This document shows, piece by piece, positions 24,428 to 34,210 of a DNA stretch of 64,000 nucleotides; positions within the stretch are counted from its first letter, which is position 1; every line of letters starts with the position of its first letter. The stretch is taken from NCBI RefSeq assembly GCF_036346595.1, contig NZ_CP107834.1, positions 5,952,001 through 6,016,000 of the forward strand, written 5' to 3'. The translations under genes and the position numbers were made by a program. The notes below the pieces were generated by a model, which made no database searches, was not told where the DNA came from, and saw only the letters and a program-made list of their open reading frames with translations. This DNA is from Streptomyces sp. NBC_00525 (GTDB taxonomy: Bacteria > Actinomycetota > Actinomycetes > Streptomycetales > Streptomycetaceae).

Positions 24428-25492
24428 CTACGGCACGCGGGCGGTCCACGCGTCGTCCGCGAACTTCGTACGGACCAGTTCCTGCGCCCTGGCCAGCTCC
24501 TCGGGCGTCACCCCGCCCCGCGTCAGACCGTGCCGGTTGCGGAAGGACTCGATCATCCGCTCGATCACGGCCTGGCGAGGCAGCCCGGTCTGCCGGCGCA
24601 GCGGGTCCACCCGCTTCTTGGCGCTCTTCGTGCCCTTGTCGGACATCTTCTCCTTGCCGATGCGCAGCACCTCCAGCATCTTGTCGGCGTCGATGTCGTA
24701 CGACATGGTCACGTGGTGCAGCACCGCGCCGGGGCCCCCGTCCGGACCGACCACGCGCTTCTGCGCGGCGCCGGCGATCTTGCCGACCTCGGTGGCGATG
24801 TCGTTGAGCGGCTGGTACCACGCCTTGATGCCCATGTCGCCCAGCGCTTCGAGCACCCAGTCGTCCAGATACGCGTAGCTGTCGGCGAAGGACAGCCCGG
24901 AGACGAGGGACTGGGGCACCGCCAGCGAGTACGTGATGGTGCTGCTCGGCTCCGCGAACATCGCGCCGCCCCCGGAGATCCGGCGCACGACCGTGACGCC
25001 GTGGCGCTCCACGCCCTCGGCGTCCACCTCGTTGCGCAGCGACTGGAAACTGCCGATGATCACCGCCGGGGAGTCCCACTCCCACACCCGCAGCGTCGGC
25101 GGCCGCCGCCCCGCCGCCACCTCCGCCGTGATGACCTCGTCCAGCGCCATGTGCAGCGCGGGGGACTGCGGGGCCTCGTGGATGAGCTGCCAGTCGTAGT
25201 CGCTCCACTCCGTGGCCTGGGCCAGCGCCCGGCGCACGGCGACGGCGACGCCCTCCGACGTGAGGCCGAGCATCACCGTGGACTCCGGGAGCGCCCGGTC
25301 GATCCTGGCCGCCAGGGCCACCGTGTCCGTCGTCGCCGGGGCGCCCTCCAGCGCCGCGTCGATCGCGAGGATCGCCTCGTCCGGCTCCAGGAAGAAGTCC
25401 CCGGCCACCCGGACGTTCCGCAGCGCCCCGCCCTCGACCTCCAGGTCCACCACGACCAGCTTGCCGCCGGGGATCTTGTACTCACCGTGCAC
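24428..25492 (-). CDS. lplA: Lipoate-protein ligase A family protein with N-terminal accessory domain
   Basis: 354 residues; GTG 25492 follows GGAGG by eight bases. Residues 1-85 resemble the small accessory domain that lies at the C-terminus of E. coli LplA (HGEYKIPGGKLVVVDLEV). The catalytic domain follows with RRISGGGAMF and the Lys of NDIATEVGKIAGAAQKR. The domains are therefore in reversed order. It would activate lipoate with ATP and attach it to lipoyl domains, such as Lys46 of the E2 encoded at 2982-4229. It stands alone in its transcription unit. Confidence 0.85.
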   Translation of the reverse strand: MHGEYKIPGGKLVVVDLEVEGGALRNVRVAGDFFLEPDEAILAIDAALEGAPATTDTVALAARIDRALPESTVMLGLTSEGVAVAVRRALAQATEWSDYDWQLIHEAPQSPALHMALDEVITAEVAAGRRPPTLRVWEWDSPAVIIGSFQSLRNEVDAEGVERHGVTVVRRISGGGAMFAEPSSTITYSLAVPQSLVSGLSFADSYAYLDDWVLEALGDMGIKAWYQPLNDIATEVGKIAGAAQKRVVGPDGGPGAVLHHVTMSYDIDADKMLEVLRIGKEKMSDKGTKSAKKRVDPLRRQTGLPRQAVIERMIESFRNRHGLTRGGVTPEELARAQELVRTKFADDAWTARVP

Positions 25493-25657
25493 GGTCCTGC
25501 CTCCACTTCCGCCCGGCCCGCTCGCCGACGTACGGGCCCCGGCCTGCGACAACGCCACGGTCCCACGGAATAGTCCGCCGGCCGCGCCCGGACCCGCCGC
25601 GCGGCGCGCCGCGCCGGTGCCACCGTCGCTTCGACTCCTGTGGTCCGTACCAGAGTC

Positions 25658-25686
25658 TTGACAGCCCCTTTCTTCACTTCTTAAAT
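25658..25686 (+). promoter_or_regulatory. Strong sigma70/HrdB-type promoter for the glucanase
   Basis: TTGACA at 25658-25663 matches the -35 consensus exactly, and TTAAAT lies at 25681-25686 after a 17-base spacer. The start codon is about 55 bases further on. Confidence 0.7.
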
Positions 25687-25746
25687 CACGTAGCGAACCA
25701 AGTGCTCGGTACCCCCTTCCCCCCTCACACCCCGGAAGGGAGAGTC

Positions 25747-27024
25747 ATGGACTCCCCACGCCTTTCGCGGCGCCTGCCGCGCTCCGTACTCCCGGCCCTC
25801 GCCCTCGCCCTCGCCACCGCGGGACTGGCCGGTGCCGGAGGTCCCGGCCCGGCGGACGCCGCGCCGATGACCCGGGCCGCCGCGGCGGCCACGACGACGT
25901 TCGCCGACGAGTTCGACGGCCCTGCGGGCGCCGCCGTGGACAGCGGCAAATGGCAGATCGAGACCGGCGACAACGTCAACAACCACGAGCGGCAGTACTA
26001 CACCTCCGGCAACAAGAACGCCGCGCTGGACGGGCAGGGCCACCTCGTCATCACCGCCCGCAAGGAAAACCCGGCCAACTACCAGTGCTGGTACGGCACC
26101 TGCCAGTACACCTCGGCACGGCTGAACACCTCCGGCAGGTTCAGCCAGGCGTACGGACACGTCGAGGCGCGCATGAAGATCCCGCGCGGCCAGGGCATGT
26201 GGCCCGCCTTCTGGATGCTCGGCAACGACATCGGGCAGGTCGGCTGGCCCAACTCCGGCGAGATCGACGTCATGGAGAACGTCGGCTTCGAACCCTCCAC
26301 CGTCCACGGCACCCTGCACGGCCCCGGCTACTCCGGCTCCGGCGGCATCGGCGCCGGCTACACCCTGCCGGGCGGCCAGGCGTTCGCCGACGCCTTCCAC
26401 ACCTTCGCCGTCGACTGGGCCCCCGACTCGATCACCTGGTCGGTCGACGGCAACGTCTACCAGCACCGCACCCCCGCCGACACCGGCGGCAACACCTGGG
26501 CCTTCAACAAGCCGTTCTTCCTCATCCTCAACCTGGCGGTCGGCGGCTACTGGCCCGGCGACCCCGACGCGAGCACCCCTCTCCCCGGCACGCTCGTCGT
26601 CGACCACGTACGCGTCACCACCAGCGACAGCCAGGGCGGCACGGGCGGCCGGATCACCGGCCTGGCCGGCAAGTGCGTGGACGTCGCCGCGGCCGGCACC
26701 GCCAACGGCACCCCCGTCCAGCTCTACGACTGCAACGGCACCGCCGCACAGCGCTGGACCGTCGGCGCGGACGGCACGATCCGGGCCCTCGGCAAGTGCC
26801 TCGACGTCGCCTCCGGCGGCACCGCGGACGGCACCCGGGTGCAACTGTGGGACTGCAACGGAACGGCCGCGCAGAAATGGGCGATCAGCGGCGCACGCGA
26901 CATCGTCAACCCGCAGGCGAACAAGTGCCTGGACGTGACCGGCAACAACTCCGCCAACGGCACCCCGCTCCAGATCTGGACCTGCGCCGGCACCGCCAAC
27001 CAGAAGTGGACGGTGAACGGCTGA
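25747..27024 (+). CDS. Secreted GH16 endo-beta-1,3-glucanase with ricin-type lectin domain
   Basis: 425 residues from ATG 25747. A long signal peptide ends near ADAAPMT. The GH16 catalytic domain (about residues 50-295) carries the nucleophile/acid motif GEIDVMEN and the WPAFWMLG and HTFAVDWAPDSITW signatures of laminarinases. Residues about 305-425 are a CBM13 beta-trefoil with three QxW repeats (QRW, QKW, QKW), each preceded by a KC-LDV type strand. It hydrolyses beta-1,3-glucans, for example of fungal walls or laminarin, outside the cell. Confidence 0.94.
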   Translation: MDSPRLSRRLPRSVLPALALALATAGLAGAGGPGPADAAPMTRAAAAATTTFADEFDGPAGAAVDSGKWQIETGDNVNNHERQYYTSGNKNAALDGQGHLVITARKENPANYQCWYGTCQYTSARLNTSGRFSQAYGHVEARMKIPRGQGMWPAFWMLGNDIGQVGWPNSGEIDVMENVGFEPSTVHGTLHGPGYSGSGGIGAGYTLPGGQAFADAFHTFAVDWAPDSITWSVDGNVYQHRTPADTGGNTWAFNKPFFLILNLAVGGYWPGDPDASTPLPGTLVVDHVRVTTSDSQGGTGGRITGLAGKCVDVAAAGTANGTPVQLYDCNGTAAQRWTVGADGTIRALGKCLDVASGGTADGTRVQLWDCNGTAAQKWAISGARDIVNPQANKCLDVTGNNSANGTPLQIWTCAGTANQKWTVNG

Positions 27025-27098
27025 CCGGGACGAGGTGAACGGCCGGTCGGGCCCGGCCCCCCGGCGCACCCCGCACGCCCGCATGATTGGCTGGGGGC

Positions 27099-27929
27099 AT
27101 GATCGATGACTTCCTCAACGGTGACCTGACCAGGGTCGAGGCGGCGGTCCGCGCAGCGGCCGCCGCCGAGATCATGCCCCGCTACCGGCAGCTCGCCGCC
27201 GACGAGATCGTCGAGAAGAACGGCCCCCACGACCTGGTGACCGTCGCCGACCGGCGCGCCGAGGAACACCTCACCGACTCCCTGGCCCGGCTGCTGCCCG
27301 GCTCGGTGGTCGTCGGCGAGGAAGCGGTGCACGCCGACCCGGCCGTGTACGAGGCGCTGAGCGGCGACGCCCCCGTGTGGATCGTCGACCCGGTGGACGG
27401 CACCCGCCAGTTCGTACGCGGCGAGCCCGGCTTCTGCACCCTGGTGGCACTGGCCCACCGGGGCGAGGTGCTGGCCTCCTGGACCTACGCCCCCGCCCTC
27501 GACGAGATGGCCGTCGCCGTCCGGGGCCGGGGCGCGACCCTGGACGGCACCCCGATACGCTCCGGCTCCCCGGAACCCGGCACCGTACTGCACGTGGCGA
27601 TGTCGCACCCCGACTACACCACCGACGAGCAGAAGCGCGCCCTGCGCGGGCTGCGCACCGAGGGCTTCGCGGCCCTGCGCCCCTGCGGCTCGGCCGGCCT
27701 CGAATACCTGGCCGTCGCCCGCGGCGAGGTCGACGCCCTGGTCTACGACTGGGAGTACGCCTGGGACCACGCGGCCGGGCTTCTGCTGGTCGCCGAGGCG
27801 GGCGGTGCTCACCTCACGCTCTCCGGGGGGCCGTTCCGGATCGCCGGGGGCAACGCCATGCCCTTCACCGCCGCCCGCGACCGGGCCACCGCCGACCGCA
27901 TCCTGACGGCCCTGCGCGAAGGCGCCTGA
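27099..27929 (+). CDS. Inositol monophosphatase-family phosphatase (histidinol-phosphatase-like)
   Basis: 276 residues from ATG 27099 (GGGGG just upstream). Metal-binding motifs are complete: VVGEEAVH, WIVDPVDGT and the late WDHAAG. The family dephosphorylates inositol phosphate, histidinol phosphate or similar substrates. The YDWEYAWDHAAG ending resembles actinobacterial HisN, but no his genes are nearby, so the substrate is left open. Confidence 0.85.
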   Translation: MIDDFLNGDLTRVEAAVRAAAAAEIMPRYRQLAADEIVEKNGPHDLVTVADRRAEEHLTDSLARLLPGSVVVGEEAVHADPAVYEALSGDAPVWIVDPVDGTRQFVRGEPGFCTLVALAHRGEVLASWTYAPALDEMAVAVRGRGATLDGTPIRSGSPEPGTVLHVAMSHPDYTTDEQKRALRGLRTEGFAALRPCGSAGLEYLAVARGEVDALVYDWEYAWDHAAGLLLVAEAGGAHLTLSGGPFRIAGGNAMPFTAARDRATADRILTALREGA

Positions 27930-27943
27930 CCCGCCCGACCGGG

Positions 27944-27970
27944 GGCGGCGGCGCGCGGCCGGCCGCCGCC
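27944..27970. terminator. GC-rich hairpin between convergent genes
   Basis: GGCGGCGGC (27944-27952) pairs with GCCGCCGCC (27962-27970), directly between the phosphatase stop and the stop of the convergent nucleotidyltransferase. Probable bidirectional terminator without a T-run. Confidence 0.55.
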
Positions 27971-27973
27971 GGG

Positions 27974-28816
27974 TCAGCCCGCCGCCGCCCCCAGCACCGC
28001 CCGCACCTCGCGCACGACCTCCGACGCCGTCTCCACCGCCGCCGTGTCCAGCCCCCGCAGGGCCGCGTCCACCCGGTCCGCGAAACCGGCCGGGGTGCGG
28101 GGCAGCGCGGCGGCCGCGGCCAGCGCCCCCTTCTCGTTGAGGCACCAGGTGCGATGGTGGGCGTGGAGCGCCTGGGTGAGGACGCCGAACGCGCGGGACA
28201 GACAGAGCGAGACGTGCAGCCGGTCGCCGGACGGCGCCGATTTACGGGCCGCCGCGACCGCGAACTCCGCCTCCCAGGCCGCCCCGGCCAGCGCCGCGCG
28301 CAGCGGCTCCGGGTAGACCGACGTCTGCGCCCGCAACGCCGTCAACTCCCCGTCCGGATCGGACAGTACGCGCCCGAGGGCGACCTCGCCCGGATAGGCG
28401 GGGGACCAGAACCCGAGCGGATGGCCCGGCTGCACCCCCACCTCGAACCGGCCCGCCCGGCAGTCGTCCCAGACCCGCTCGACCCGGTCCAGGTCGCGCA
28501 GAATCCAGTCCACCTGGACGCCGTCCACCCGCAGCCACGCCCCGCCGTCGACCCACGGCCCCCAGCCGCCCGGCCCGGCCACCTCGACCGGGGAGCCCTG
28601 GAACGCGGCGGCCGGCGCGGCGAGGGCCGCGACATCCGGCGTCCCCCGGTAGTAGAGGCCCAGGTCCCAGTCGGAGTCGGGGCGATGGGTGCCGCGGGCC
28701 CGGCTGCCGCCGAGCATGACGGCCCGGATACCGGGCACTTGGGTGAGCCGTGCCGCCATCGCGGCGATCCGGTCGGGCGGGGCGCAGGGCGTGGTGGGTG
28801 CGTTGTCCGAGGTCAT
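27974..28816 (-). CDS. Nucleotidyltransferase-domain protein (Pol beta superfamily)
   Basis: 280 residues from ATG 28816. The N-terminus has the minimal nucleotidyltransferase signature GGSRARGTHRPDSDWDLGLYY-type with G-S and both Asp residues of DxD; the rest is helical. Relatives include aminoglycoside nucleotidyltransferases and MNT antitoxins; at this length and alone it fits the former class, with unknown substrate. No Shine-Dalgarno sequence is seen; TAGTGT about nine bases before the ATG suggests a leaderless transcript. Confidence 0.8.
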   Translation of the reverse strand: MTSDNAPTTPCAPPDRIAAMAARLTQVPGIRAVMLGGSRARGTHRPDSDWDLGLYYRGTPDVAALAAPAAAFQGSPVEVAGPGGWGPWVDGGAWLRVDGVQVDWILRDLDRVERVWDDCRAGRFEVGVQPGHPLGFWSPAYPGEVALGRVLSDPDGELTALRAQTSVYPEPLRAALAGAAWEAEFAVAAARKSAPSGDRLHVSLCLSRAFGVLTQALHAHHRTWCLNEKGALAAAAALPRTPAGFADRVDAALRGLDTAAVETASEVVREVRAVLGAAAG

Positions 28817-28903
28817 AGGGCTGGGACACTACCGGCCCTCCGGCTGTCGGTGCCTGCGAATATCCTGGGTGCTTTGACCGTCGGCTGACAAAGGAGTCCG
28901 AAG

Positions 28904-30337
28904 GTGCCGTCGATGCTCGATGTGGTCGTGGTGGGCGCGGGCCCCAACGGACTGACCGCCGCGGTCGAACTGGCCCGCAGGGGCTTCGCCGTAGAGGTCT
29001 TCGAAGCCGGCCCCGAAGTGGGCGGCGGAGCGCGTACGGAGGAGCTGACGCTCCCCGGCTTCCGGCACGACCCCTGTTCGGCGGTGCACCCCCTGGCCAT
29101 CGGCTCGCCCGCCTTCGACACGATGCCGCTCGCCCGGCACGGCCTGGAATGGCTCCAGCCGCCCCTCGCCCTCGCCCACCCCTTCCCGGACGGCACCGCC
29201 GCCGTGCTCGCCAAGTCGGTCGGCGAGACGGCCATGGCGCTCGGCTCCGGCGACGCGGGCGCCTACCGCCGCCTCCTCGCCCCCTACCTCGGCCACTGGG
29301 ACACCCTCGCGCAGGACTTCCTGCGCACCCCGTGGGACGGGCTGCCCCGCGACCCGTACCGCTGGGCCCGCTTCGGGCTCGACGCGCTCCAGCCCGCCAC
29401 GCTGCTCTCCCGCCGCTTCCGGGGCGAGAAGGCGCGCGGTCTCCTGGCCGGGCTCGCCGCCCACGCCATCGCGCCCACGACCGGCCTCGCCACGGGCGGC
29501 ATCGCCCTGCTGTTCGCGCTCGCCGCCCACGAGCGGGGCTGGCCGGTCCCGCGCGGCGGCTCCCAGGCCATCTCCGACGCCCTCGCCGGATACCTGCGGG
29601 AGCTGGGCGGCACCATCAGGACGGGTACGGAGGTCCGGCGCCTGGACGAACTGCCGCCGGCCCGCGCCTACGTCTTCGACACCTCGCCGACCGCGCTCGC
29701 CCGGATCGCCGGCCTGGGCCGCGCCTACCGGGACTACCGCTACGGCGCCTCCTGCTTCAAGATCGACTACGCGCTCTCCGGCCCGGTGCCCTGGACCGCC
29801 GAGGAGGCCCGCCGGGCCGGCACGGTGCACATCGGGCCCACCGCCGGGGAGATCGACGACGCCCTGCGCCGCGCGGTCACCGGCCTCGACCCGCGCGTCC
29901 CGTTCCTGATCACCGCTCAGCCCGGCCTCGTCGACCCCTCCCGCGCCCCGGAGGGCAAGCACGTCTTCTGGGTGTACGGACACGTCCCGGCCGGCTGGGA
30001 GGGCGACGCCACCGACGTGGTCGAACGCCAGCTGGAGCGGTTCGCCCCCGGCTTCCGCGACCTCGTGCTCGCCCGCGCCGTGGCGGGCCCGCCCACCCTC
30101 GCCCGGCGCAACGCCAACTACGTGGACGGGGACATCGCCTGCGGCGCCTTCGCGGGCCTCCAGACCGTCATCCGCCCCAAGCTCGCCCGCATCCCGTACG
30201 CCACCGCCCACCCGGCGGTCTTCCTCTGCTCCTCGGCGACCCCGCCCGGCCCCGGCGTGCACGGCATGTCCGGGCACCATGCGGCGAAGGCGGTCTGGCG
30301 CCGGCTGCGGCAGGCCGGGGAGCCGGTCCGCCGCTGA
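28904..30337 (+). CDS. CrtI/phytoene-desaturase-like FAD oxidoreductase
   Basis: 477 residues from GTG 28904, with AAAGGAG seven bases upstream. The dinucleotide-binding motif [21 protein letters not shown] is at the N-terminus, followed by GGGARTEEL. The C-terminal FAD contact ([12 protein letters not shown]) is present. This subfamily (NAD(P)/FAD-dependent, phytoene-dehydrogenase related) is common in actinobacteria outside carotenoid clusters. No carotenoid genes are nearby, so the substrate is unknown. Confidence 0.85.
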   Translation: MPSMLDVVVVGAGPNGLTAAVELARRGFAVEVFEAGPEVGGGARTEELTLPGFRHDPCSAVHPLAIGSPAFDTMPLARHGLEWLQPPLALAHPFPDGTAAVLAKSVGETAMALGSGDAGAYRRLLAPYLGHWDTLAQDFLRTPWDGLPRDPYRWARFGLDALQPATLLSRRFRGEKARGLLAGLAAHAIAPTTGLATGGIALLFALAAHERGWPVPRGGSQAISDALAGYLRELGGTIRTGTEVRRLDELPPARAYVFDTSPTALARIAGLGRAYRDYRYGASCFKIDYALSGPVPWTAEEARRAGTVHIGPTAGEIDDALRRAVTGLDPRVPFLITAQPGLVDPSRAPEGKHVFWVYGHVPAGWEGDATDVVERQLERFAPGFRDLVLARAVAGPPTLARRNANYVDGDIACGAFAGLQTVIRPKLARIPYATAHPAVFLCSSATPPGPGVHGMSGHHAAKAVWRRLRQAGEPVRR

Positions 30338-30359
30338 CCCGCGCCGGGTGCCGCGCCGG

Positions 30360-31667
30360 TCAGCCGGACGCGGCGGCCCGCTCCCGGTCCGGGGCGGGCG
30401 CCCCCGCCGCCAGGAACTCCACGACGGCCAGCAGGAACAGCAGACACAGCGCGATCCCGACGACCACCCAGCCCGTGGGATGCGCCCACAGCAGCCAGAC
30501 CAGGAGCGCGCCCGCCACCAGCAGCCAGGTGATCCAGGCCCGGAACCGCCGGACGAACGGCCCCACCGGGCCCGTGCGCAGCCCCGCCCCCTCGGCGGTG
30601 GCGCGCGCCGCCCCGATGCCGGACGTCCACAGCCCCCGCACGGTCCCGGCGCGGCGGCCCGGCCCGGTCAGCCACGCGGACAGCGCGACGACCACCCCGA
30701 CCGCCACGACCATCCGCACCGTCGTCCCCAGGAACCGGGTCATCGCGTCGTAGACCGCGCCCGCCGCCCCCGGTGACACCCCGGCCGGCAGGGCGTCCAG
30801 ATACACCGCCCGGAAGACCCGCAGCCCGATCCCCAGCACCCCGGCCGTGAACGCGGCGCCCAGCGCCCCGGCGACCAGGGCCCGGCGCCGCCGCACCGCG
30901 AGCAGGACGCCCCCGGCGATCAGCAGCACCGCGATCACGGGCAGCCAGTTGCCCAGGAACTGCAGCACCCGCAGATACGTCCTGGCCTCGCCGATGGCCT
31001 CGGACCGGACGAGCGTGATGTGGGTGTGGACCTCCGGGAGATGCCCGGCCGCCGTCAGGCCGCGGTCCACCAGCCGCTGTTCGACCTGGTCCACGACGGG
31101 CCCAAGGTCGAGCACGGCCGCGTCGTCGGTCAGCTCCACCGCCCCGCCGCCCTTGCCGGTGAGCGCCTTGTCCACGGTGCTGTGGGCCCGCCGGTTGGCC
31201 TCGGTCCACAGCCGCTCGAAGTCGTCCGACGCGGCGACCTCGCGCGCCCGGTCGTGCACGAAGCCGCGCAGCGCGTCCTGCAGCGCACCGCCCGCCCGGC
31301 CCAGCGCCTTCTCCAGCCGGGGCCGGTCGGCGGGCGCCACGCCGGACAGCAGCGTGGAGAGGTCGATCCTGGTCATCAGGGCGTCGGTCACCCGGTCGGC
31401 CACGGCGTCCCGCACCGCCGGGTCGGAGGCCAGCGGGGCGACCGCGGCCACGTACCGGTCGGTGTCCGCGACCTGGTCGGACGCCCAGACGGCGACCACC
31501 GACAGCGGGGCGAGCAGACAGCCGAGGACGATCAGGACGGCGGCGAGGAAGGACCGGCCGCGATGCCGGGGCGGCCGGACCCGCTCCTCTTCGAGCGCGG
31601 CCACGCGGTCCCGGAGCGCCCGCACCTCCCCGGACGGTGAGCCGTCACTCCCGTCGATGCCCTCCAC
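30360..31667 (-). CDS. Integral membrane protein of unknown function
   Basis: 435 residues from GTG 31667 (GGGAGG four bases upstream). It has a short N-terminal coiled-coil-like segment (LRDRVAALEEER) and one transmembrane helix. A large extracytoplasmic domain (about residues 65-225) rich in Ala, Asp and Val follows. Then come about five further helices, one after an RRRR stop-transfer sequence. The layout matches a family of actinobacterial envelope proteins with no assigned role. It ends 22 bases from the convergent CrtI-like gene. Confidence 0.7.
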   Translation of the reverse strand: MEGIDGSDGSPSGEVRALRDRVAALEEERVRPPRHRGRSFLAAVLIVLGCLLAPLSVVAVWASDQVADTDRYVAAVAPLASDPAVRDAVADRVTDALMTRIDLSTLLSGVAPADRPRLEKALGRAGGALQDALRGFVHDRAREVAASDDFERLWTEANRRAHSTVDKALTGKGGGAVELTDDAAVLDLGPVVDQVEQRLVDRGLTAAGHLPEVHTHITLVRSEAIGEARTYLRVLQFLGNWLPVIAVLLIAGGVLLAVRRRRALVAGALGAAFTAGVLGIGLRVFRAVYLDALPAGVSPGAAGAVYDAMTRFLGTTVRMVVAVGVVVALSAWLTGPGRRAGTVRGLWTSGIGAARATAEGAGLRTGPVGPFVRRFRAWITWLLVAGALLVWLLWAHPTGWVVVGIALCLLFLLAVVEFLAAGAPAPDRERAAASG

Positions 31668-31792
31668 CGCGCCTCCCGCCGGTCCCGTGTACCTGACTGC
31701 CAGGCAACGTGGCCCACCGGACCGGCGCGAGCCGGACTGGGCCGAACGGGAGCCGGTCGCCCCCGCCCTGGCCCTGGTCCGCCGGGCAAGCC

Positions 31793-33448
31793 CTACGCCG
31801 GCAGGCGTTCCAGCAGCCCCGCGAAGTCCGTGTCCGGGGCCAGGGTGCCGAACGCCAGCCCCCGGTCACCGGCCAGCCGGGACGCGCAGAACGCGTCCGC
31901 CACCGCAGCCGGGGCGTGCCGCACGAGCAGCGAGCCCTGCAGCACCAGCGCCGCGCGCTCGATCAGCCGCCGGGCCCGCAGCGGGGCGTCCTCCGTCAGC
32001 ACCAGCTCATCGCGCAGCTCCCGCCAGGCCGCGTCCAGCCGGCGGTCCGCCCCCGAGGCGGCCCCGACCTCGGCGCCGAACGCCTCCAGGGACTCCGGCT
32101 CCCGCGCCAGTGCCCGCAGCAGGTCCAGCGCGTTCACATTGCCCGACCCCTCCCAGATGCCGTTGAGCGGCGCCTCCCGGTACATGCGCGGCAGGCCCGA
32201 GTCCTCCACGTAGCCGTTGCCGCCGAGGCACTCCAGCGCCTCGGCGACCGCGACCGGCTGCCGCTTGCACACCCAGTACTTGGACACCGCCGTGGCCAGC
32301 CGCAGGAACGCCCGCTCACCGGCGTCGCCCCGCTGCGCCCGGTCGGCGGCCCCGGCCAGCCGCAGCGCGAGCGTGGTGGCGGCCTCCGACTCGACCGCGA
32401 GGTCGGCGAGCACGTTGCGCATCAGCGGCTGGTCGATCAGCGTGGCGCCGAACACCGAGCGGTGGCGGGCGTGGTGGGCGGCCTGGGCGAGCGCGGCCCG
32501 GATGCCGGCCGCCGAACCGAGGACGCAGTCCAGCCGGGTCATCGTCACCATCTCGATGATGGTGCGCACCCCCTTGCCCTCGGCGCCGACGAGCCAGGCG
32601 ACCGTGTCGTCGAACTCCGGCTCGCCGCTGGCGTTGGAGCGGTTGCCGAGCTTGTCCTTGAGCCGCTGGATGCGGAAGGTGTTGCGGCTGCCGTCCGGCA
32701 GGACGCGCGGCACCAGGAAGCAGGAGAGCCCGCCCGGTGCCTGGGCGAGCACCAGGAACAGGTCGTTCATCGGGGCGCTGGTGAACCACTTGTGCCCGCG
32801 CAGCCGCCAGGTGCCGTCACCGGCCTCGGTGGCCGCCGTGGTGTTGGCGCGCACATCGGTGCCGCCCTGCTTCTCCGTCATGCCCATGCCGGCGAGCAGC
32901 CCCGCCTTGTCGGCGGGCGTCCGCAGCCCGGCCTCGTACACCCGGGAGGTGAGCAGCGGCTCGTACACCTTGGCCAGGTCGGGGGCGTGCCGCAGGGCGG
33001 GGACGACGGCGTACGTCATGGAGACGGGGCACAGATGGCCGGCCTCCAGCGTGGACATCAGCATGAAGCCGGCCGCGCGCGCGACATGGGCGCCGGGGCG
33101 CTCGTCGGCCCAGGCGGCACCGGCCAGGCCCGCGCCCACCGAGGCGTTCATGAGGTGGTGGTAGGCGGGGTGGAAGTCGACCTCGTCCACACGGTTGCCG
33201 TAGCGGTCGTGGGTGCGCAGCACGGGCCCGTTGACGTTGGCCTGCTCGGCCCACTCCTGGGCCTGGGCGCTGCCGACGAGGCGGCCGACACGGTGCAGCT
33301 CCTCGGTGTGCCAGGCGGCGCCCTCGCGGCGCAGGCCCTCCAGGAGGACCGCGTCCTCGGCCGCGTCGTACCCGGTCAACGGCGGGGTCTGATTGGTCAC
33401 TTCGTGGGTCGCGGCGCCGGGGGAGCCGGTGGGAGCGGTCGTGGACAC
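31793..33448 (-). CDS. aidB: AidB-like acyl-CoA dehydrogenase
   Basis: 551 residues, the length of E. coli AidB; GTG 33448 has GGAGG five bases upstream. Acyl-CoA dehydrogenase core motifs are present (MGMTEKQGGTDVRANTT, HKWFTSAPMND, LECLGGNGYVEDSGLPRMYREAP, IWEGSGNV). The extra C-terminal helical domain with a basic, Arg-rich region is the part that binds DNA in AidB. AidB belongs to the alkylation adaptive response and is thought to protect DNA. The neighbourhood (ada-alkA, ogt) supports that role rather than leucine breakdown. Confidence 0.88.
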   Translation of the reverse strand: MSTTAPTGSPGAATHEVTNQTPPLTGYDAAEDAVLLEGLRREGAAWHTEELHRVGRLVGSAQAQEWAEQANVNGPVLRTHDRYGNRVDEVDFHPAYHHLMNASVGAGLAGAAWADERPGAHVARAAGFMLMSTLEAGHLCPVSMTYAVVPALRHAPDLAKVYEPLLTSRVYEAGLRTPADKAGLLAGMGMTEKQGGTDVRANTTAATEAGDGTWRLRGHKWFTSAPMNDLFLVLAQAPGGLSCFLVPRVLPDGSRNTFRIQRLKDKLGNRSNASGEPEFDDTVAWLVGAEGKGVRTIIEMVTMTRLDCVLGSAAGIRAALAQAAHHARHRSVFGATLIDQPLMRNVLADLAVESEAATTLALRLAGAADRAQRGDAGERAFLRLATAVSKYWVCKRQPVAVAEALECLGGNGYVEDSGLPRMYREAPLNGIWEGSGNVNALDLLRALAREPESLEAFGAEVGAASGADRRLDAAWRELRDELVLTEDAPLRARRLIERAALVLQGSLLVRHAPAAVADAFCASRLAGDRGLAFGTLAPDTDFAGLLERLPA

Positions 33449-33485
33449 GGGAACCTCCGGGTGGATGAGGGGGTACGCGGATCGG

Positions 33486-34103
33486 TCAGCGGCCGGCGAC
33501 GGGCGGGGCGCCCGCGCAGCGCAGGGCCATGGCGACCAGTTCGGTGAGCAGCGCCCCGGCGGTCGCCTCGTCGCGGGCGCCGAGCGGGTCGACCAGGACC
33601 TCGCCGACCGCGCCGGTGAGCGCGGCGGCGGTGATCTCGCCGTTCTGCGCGGGCAGCAGGCCGTCCTCGATGCCCTGGCGGACGACCTCCGCGAACAGCG
33701 CCCGGTAACGGCGGCGGAACTCCAGCCGCTCGGCGCCCACCGCCGGATCGGCCGGGGCGGCGAGCAGCGCGTAGGCCAGTCCGCGGTTCTCCAGCGCCCG
33801 GCGGGCGAAGACCTCCACGCCGCCGGCCAGCCGCTGGACCGGGGTGCCCGGCCCGTGCAGCACCTCGCCCAGAACCTCCACCTCGCGTCCCGCGGCGCGC
33901 CGGAACACCTCGACCGCCAGCGCCGCCTTGGACGGGAAGTGCTGGTAGACGGAACCGGCCGCGATACCGGCCGCGTCGGCGACGGCGGTCACCGACGCCT
34001 GCGCCCAGCCCACCTCGGTCACGACCGCGGTGGCACAGGCGACGAGGTGCTCCCTGGCTGCTTCGAGCCGACTGATCTCGGCGGGTGTCCTGCGGTAGGC
34101 CAT
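33486..34103 (-). CDS. TetR-family regulator of the alkylation-repair cluster
   Basis: 205 residues; ATG 34103. Helix-turn-helix [24 protein letters not shown]. It is the first gene of an operon with aidB (37 bases apart) and divergent from ada-alkA. An inverted repeat overlaps its own start, so it probably represses itself and could gate the divergent repair genes. Confidence 0.85.
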   Translation of the reverse strand: MAYRRTPAEISRLEAAREHLVACATAVVTEVGWAQASVTAVADAAGIAAGSVYQHFPSKAALAVEVFRRAAGREVEVLGEVLHGPGTPVQRLAGGVEVFARRALENRGLAYALLAAPADPAVGAERLEFRRRYRALFAEVVRQGIEDGLLPAQNGEITAAALTGAVGEVLVDPLGARDEATAGALLTELVAMALRCAGAPPVAGR

Positions 34104-34134
34104 GAATGAAGTGAACCACCATTCAGAGCTTCAC
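34103..34134. promoter_or_regulatory. Operator candidate at the tetR/ada-alkA divergent promoter
   Basis: TGAATG (34103-34108) and CATTCA (34120-34125) are inverted repeats 11 bases apart. A second overlapping pair, GTGAA (34111) and TTCAC (34130), extends it. The site covers the TetR start codon. Confidence 0.5.
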
Positions 34135-34210
34135 GCCATGGTCCGGACGGCGCGACGCCCATGTCGGATTTCCGCCAGCCTGGGCCCCTTCCGTGAACCA
34201 TCCTTGAACC

